From an uncultured Clostridia bacterium (GTDB lineage: Bacteria; Bacillota; Clostridia; UBA1381), in NCBI GenBank assembly GCA_944391255.1, contig CALXSW010000248.1:1-9431 (forward strand): DNA of 9,431 nt. Direction: 5' to 3'. This document shows positions 6,761-9,431 of this stretch, in pieces (position 1 is the first letter of the stretch; each line of letters opens with the position of its first letter). The notes below the pieces were generated by a model, which searched no databases, was not told the origin of the DNA, and was given only the letters and a program-made list of their open reading frames with translations. Made by a program: the position numbers and the translations under genes.

Positions 6761-6811
6761 GAATATTTTGTGAACACGCGTATTTTAGCGCTAAAACGCT
6801 GAAAAATATTC
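6761..6811. repeat. Nested inverted repeat in the ctsR-secA intergenic region
   Basis: Outer arms are GAATATTTT (6761-6769) and AAAATATTC (6803-6811). Inside are GCG (6778-6780) and CGC (6797-6799), and at the core a perfect 14-bp palindrome, TTTTAGCGCTAAAA (6783-6796). The arms are offset by unequal spacers. It lies upstream of both divergent promoters, so an operator is more likely than a terminator. It does not match the CIRCE or CtsR consensus. Confidence 0.55.
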
Positions 6812-6841
6812 TAAAATTTTTAATTTTTTTCAAAAAAACAG

Positions 6842-6870
6842 TGGTAATATTAAAAAATATATGTTATAAT
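6842..6870 (+). promoter_or_regulatory. Candidate secA promoter (extended -10)
   Basis: TATAAT at 6865-6870 is preceded by TGT, giving an extended -10. The hexamer 17 nt upstream, TGGTAA (6842-6847), is a poor -35. Transcription would start near 6877, leaving a leader of about 115 nt. The AT richness of the region lowers confidence. Confidence 0.45.
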
Positions 6871-6991
6871 AATAGATGTGTATATTTATTTGTACATGTA
6901 TTTTGATTTTGACACGTTTTTAGTAAAGACGATCTCTAAAAAAATATGACCTTGAAATACATGAACATATTATTATTATGAGGTGAAAAAA
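6871..6991 (+). other. secA leader region
   Basis: About 120 nt between the inferred promoter and secA. It contains an isolated perfect -35-like TTGACA (6909-6914) with no usable -10 behind it. It also holds several ATG-initiated mini-frames without ribosome binding sites. GAGGTGA (6980-6986) is the secA ribosome binding site. I see no convincing riboswitch or terminator hairpin. Confidence 0.4.
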
Positions 6992-6994
6992 TTG
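6980..6994 (+). promoter_or_regulatory. secA ribosome binding site and TTG start
   Basis: GAGGTGA (6980-6986) followed 5 nt later by TTG. The ATG overlapping the site at 6979-6981 is out of frame. A TTG start on an essential, abundant translocase gene may lower its translation. Confidence 0.8.
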
Positions 6995-9431
6995 AGTTTA
7001 TTTGATAAAATTTTCGGCACTTACTCAGAGCGCGAGCTTAAGCGTATCCACCCTATCGCACAGAAGGTAGTAGACCTTGAGGAGGATATGGCAAAGCTTA
7101 CTGATGCCGAGCTTAAAGCTAAGACAAAGGAATTCAAAGAACGCTATGCCAACGGTGAAACACTTGACGATCTTCTTCCGGAGGCCTTTGCCGTAATGCG
7201 CGAGGCGAGCTGGAGAGTTCTTGGAATGAAACACTTCTATGTACAGATCATAGGCGGTATCATCCTTCACCAGGGCCGTATCGCAGAAATGAAAACAGGT
7301 GAGGGTAAAACTCTCGTTTCAACTCTCCCGGCATACTTGAACGCTCTCACAGGCAAGGGTGTACATATCGTTACTGTTAACGATTACCTTGCAAAGCGTG
7401 ACTCAGAGTGGATGGGAAAGGTATACCGTTATCTTGGTATGTCCTGCGGTCTTATAATCCACGAAAAGACAAATGACGAAAGACGAGAAGCGTACGCGTG
7501 TGATATCACATACGGTACAAACAACGAGCTCGGATTTGACTATCTGCGTGACAACATGGTCGTTCACAAAGAACAGATGGTTCAGCGCGGTCATAATTAC
7601 GCTATCGTCGATGAGGTCGACTCTATCCTTATAGATGAGGCGAGAACTCCGCTTATTATTTCAGGTATGGGCGAAACAGCTACTGAGCTTTACAGAGTCG
7701 CTGATATGTTTGTAAAGCGTCTTAAAAAAGAGGTCGTAACGGCTCATGATGACAAACAGCTCGACACAGATGTTGACGCTGATTATATAGTAGATGAAAA
7801 GGCCAGAACAGCCACGCTTACAGAACGCGGCGTTGCAAAGGCTGAAAAGGCATTTAATATCGAAAACCTTGCCGATCCTGAAAATATGAAGCTTTTGCAT
7901 CATATAAATCAGGCTCTCGCAGCTAACGGCACGATGCACCGCGATCAGCAGTATATCGTAACACCTGAGGGCGAGGTAATGATCGTTGACGAATTTACAG
8001 GCCGTGTTATGCCGGGCAGAAGATACAGCGACGGTCTTCACCAGGCGATAGAGGCTAAGGAAGGCGTTAAGGTAGAACACGAGTCAAAGACTCTCGCTAC
8101 AATAACATTCCAGAACTTCTTTAGATTATACGGAAAGCTGTCAGGTATGACAGGTACAGCTCTCACTGAGGAAGAGGAATTCCAGCATATATATAAGCTC
8201 GATATAGTAGCTGTTCCTACAAACAAGCCGGTACAGAGAATAGACCTTCCGGACAGCGTATATAAGACAGAAGCCGGAAAATTCTCGGCAGTTATAAAGC
8301 AGATACAGGAATGTCATGCAAAGGGGCAGCCTGTACTTGTAGGTACTGTAAATGTTGACAAATCAGAGCTTCTCAGCAAGATGCTCAAAAAGATGGGTAT
8401 AAAGCACAATGTATTGAACGCTAAATATCATGAAAAAGAAGCTGAAATAGTTGCTCAGGCCGGTAAAAAGGGTGCGGTAACTATCGCTACAAACATGGCA
8501 GGCCGAGGAACTGATATCATGCTCGGCGGTAACGCTGAATACCTTGCAAAGCATGAAATGGTAAAACAGGGATTTTCTGATGAGCTCATCGCGGAGGCTA
8601 CAGGCTTCGGCGACACAGACGATGAGGAAATCCTAAACGCAAGAAAGGTATTTACAGAGCTTAACGAAAAGTTCAAGAAGGATATCCAGCCTGAAAGAGA
8701 AGAAGTTATAAAAATAGGCGGTCTCTTTATTATAGGTACAGAACGCCATGAGTCAAGACGTATCGATAACCAGTTAAGAGGACGTGCCGGACGTCAGGGT
8801 GACCCGGGCGCGTCAAAGTTCTTCCTATCGCTTGATGATGACCTTATGAGAATATTCGGCAGCGAGCGAGTAAAGAAGATGGTAGAAACATTTGGTCTTG
8901 AGGAGGATCAGCCTATTGAGGCAAATATCCTCACAAAATCTATCGAAAACGCACAGAAGAGCCTTGAAAGCCGTAACTTTGATTCACGTAAGCACGTTCT
9001 CCAGTATGACGAGGTAATGAACCAGCAGCGTAAGATCATATATGGTCAGCGTCAGATGGTTCTCGACGGAGCAGATCTCCACGAGCAAATACAGGATATG
9101 ATCTCACAGATCATAGACAGCGCTATAGACACATATATAGGCTATTCGGAAATACCTGAAGACTGGAACCTCCGCGCGCTCACTGAATTTGCAAATTCAA
9201 ATCTCCGCGCAAACGGTGCTTTTGAAGTTACAGACGAGGATCTTGACACTATTACACGCGAGGATATAAGAGAATCTCTCAAGGAGATAGCACTTAAGAA
9301 GTACGAGGAACAGTGCGAGATATTCGGCGAGCAGATGCCGGAGCTTGAAAGAGTTATTATGCTCAGAGTCGTTGACACTCTCTGGATGGATCACCTCGAT
9401 GAAATGGAACACATAAAGAGAGAGATCGGAC
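6992..9431 (+). CDS. secA: SecA, preprotein translocase ATPase (3' end off window)
   Basis: The peripheral-membrane motor that drives unfolded preproteins through SecYEG using ATP. The window holds 813 codons from the start; the family is usually about 840-940 residues here. Seen in order: N-terminal helix MSLFDKIFGTYSERELKR; Walker A MKTGEGKT 100-107; TVNDYLAKRD 128-137; Walker B region IVDEVDSILIDEARTPLIIS 205-224; preprotein cross-linking domain at about 225-370; FRLYGKLSGMTGTA 377-390. Then come motif V GRGTDIMLGGN 504-514, an inserted segment at about 515-575, QLRGRAGRQGDPG 594-606, and the scaffold and helical-wing regions ending in TLWMDHLDEMEHIKREIG. The insert resembles that of some clostridial and actinobacterial SecA and is absent from Bacillus. 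TTG is chosen as start because GAGGTGA ends 5 nt before it and the encoded N-terminus is canonical; no ATG fits. The C-terminal zinc or lipid-binding tail is beyond the window. Confidence 0.97.
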   Translation, partial: MSLFDKIFGTYSERELKRIHPIAQKVVDLEEDMAKLTDAELKAKTKEFKERYANGETLDDLLPEAFAVMREASWRVLGMKHFYVQIIGGIILHQGRIAEMKTGEGKTLVSTLPAYLNALTGKGVHIVTVNDYLAKRDSEWMGKVYRYLGMSCGLIIHEKTNDERREAYACDITYGTNNELGFDYLRDNMVVHKEQMVQRGHNYAIVDEVDSILIDEARTPLIISGMGETATELYRVADMFVKRLKKEVVTAHDDKQLDTDVDADYIVDEKARTATLTERGVAKAEKAFNIENLADPENMKLLHHINQALAANGTMHRDQQYIVTPEGEVMIVDEFTGRVMPGRRYSDGLHQAIEAKEGVKVEHESKTLATITFQNFFRLYGKLSGMTGTALTEEEEFQHIYKLDIVAVPTNKPVQRIDLPDSVYKTEAGKFSAVIKQIQECHAKGQPVLVGTVNVDKSELLSKMLKKMGIKHNVLNAKYHEKEAEIVAQAGKKGAVTIATNMAGRGTDIMLGGNAEYLAKHEMVKQGFSDELIAEATGFGDTDDEEILNARKVFTELNEKFKKDIQPEREEVIKIGGLFIIGTERHESRRIDNQLRGRAGRQGDPGASKFFLSLDDDLMRIFGSERVKKMVETFGLEEDQPIEANILTKSIENAQKSLESRNFDSRKHVLQYDEVMNQQRKIIYGQRQMVLDGADLHEQIQDMISQIIDSAIDTYIGYSEIPEDWNLRALTEFANSNLRANGAFEVTDEDLDTITREDIRESLKEIALKKYEEQCEIFGEQMPELERVIMLRVVDTLWMDHLDEMEHIKREIG

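Noticed and set aside
6761..6811. CIRCE element or LexA box for the inverted repeat
   Set aside because: The core TTTTAGCGCTAAAA lacks the TTAGCACTC-N9-GAGTGCTAA form of CIRCE and the GAAC-N4-GTTC form of the Bacillota LexA box.
6909..6914. Perfect TTGACA as the secA -35
   Set aside because: No -10-like hexamer occurs at 16-18 nt spacing (sequence there is GATCTCTA), so it probably does not act as a promoter alone.
6876..6945. Two mini-frames in the secA leader (MCIFICTC... and MYFDFDTF...)
   Set aside because: Neither has a ribosome binding site; both are of a length expected by chance in AT-rich sequence.
7661..8080. 139-codon minus-strand frame opposite secA
   Set aside because: It lies wholly within SecA coding sequence, with no initiation signal and no family resemblance.
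1..9431. Mobile element, CRISPR array, phage or defence system
   Set aside because: No transposase, integrase, regularly spaced repeats, nuclease or toxin-like gene is visible; outside the araC locus the window is housekeeping.

Overview
The window looks like a chromosomal segment from a low-to-mid GC Gram-positive bacterium of the Bacillota, most likely a Clostridia-type anaerobe. The basis is the operon ctsR-mcsA-mcsB-clpC with a canonical CtsR operator, strong AGGAGG-type ribosome binding sites, and a SecA with an inserted segment between helicase motifs V and VI. Genus cannot be read from the sequence.

Layout. Positions 1-2108 (minus strand) hold a small accessory locus. An AraC-family regulator (2108 to 1285) lies upstream of a large gene resembling a carbohydrate-active enzyme (1154 to beyond the left edge). 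Both are disrupted. The regulator has a one-base frameshift in a run of seven A just before its DNA-binding domain. The enzyme-like gene has an in-frame TAA at 600-602 with its reading frame otherwise open to the window edge. Positions 2109-2273 hold the araC promoter and the clpC terminator.

Positions 2274-6636 (minus strand) are an intact heat-shock and protein quality-control operon, transcribed ctsR, mcsA, mcsB, clpC. CtsR represses the operon. McsB phosphorylates arginines and inactivates CtsR or tags substrates. McsA is the zinc/UVR partner of McsB, here a short form with one zinc-finger pair. ClpC is the AAA+ unfoldase feeding ClpP. The operon has an extended -10 promoter with three CtsR half-sites directly downstream, and ends at an intrinsic terminator at 2227-2263.

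Positions 6637-6991 are an AT-rich divergent intergenic region with the two promoters, the CtsR box and a nested inverted repeat. From 6992 to the right edge (plus strand) runs secA, the preprotein translocase ATPase, starting at TTG and cut off by the window before its C-terminal tail.

I found no mobile element, CRISPR array, tRNA, rRNA or evident new multi-gene system. The most notable points are the clustered lesions in the araC locus, including a possible A AAA AAC slip site. Next come the short McsA, an RDVxRAD motif shared by the C-termini of CtsR and McsB, and the structured ctsR-secA intergenic region.
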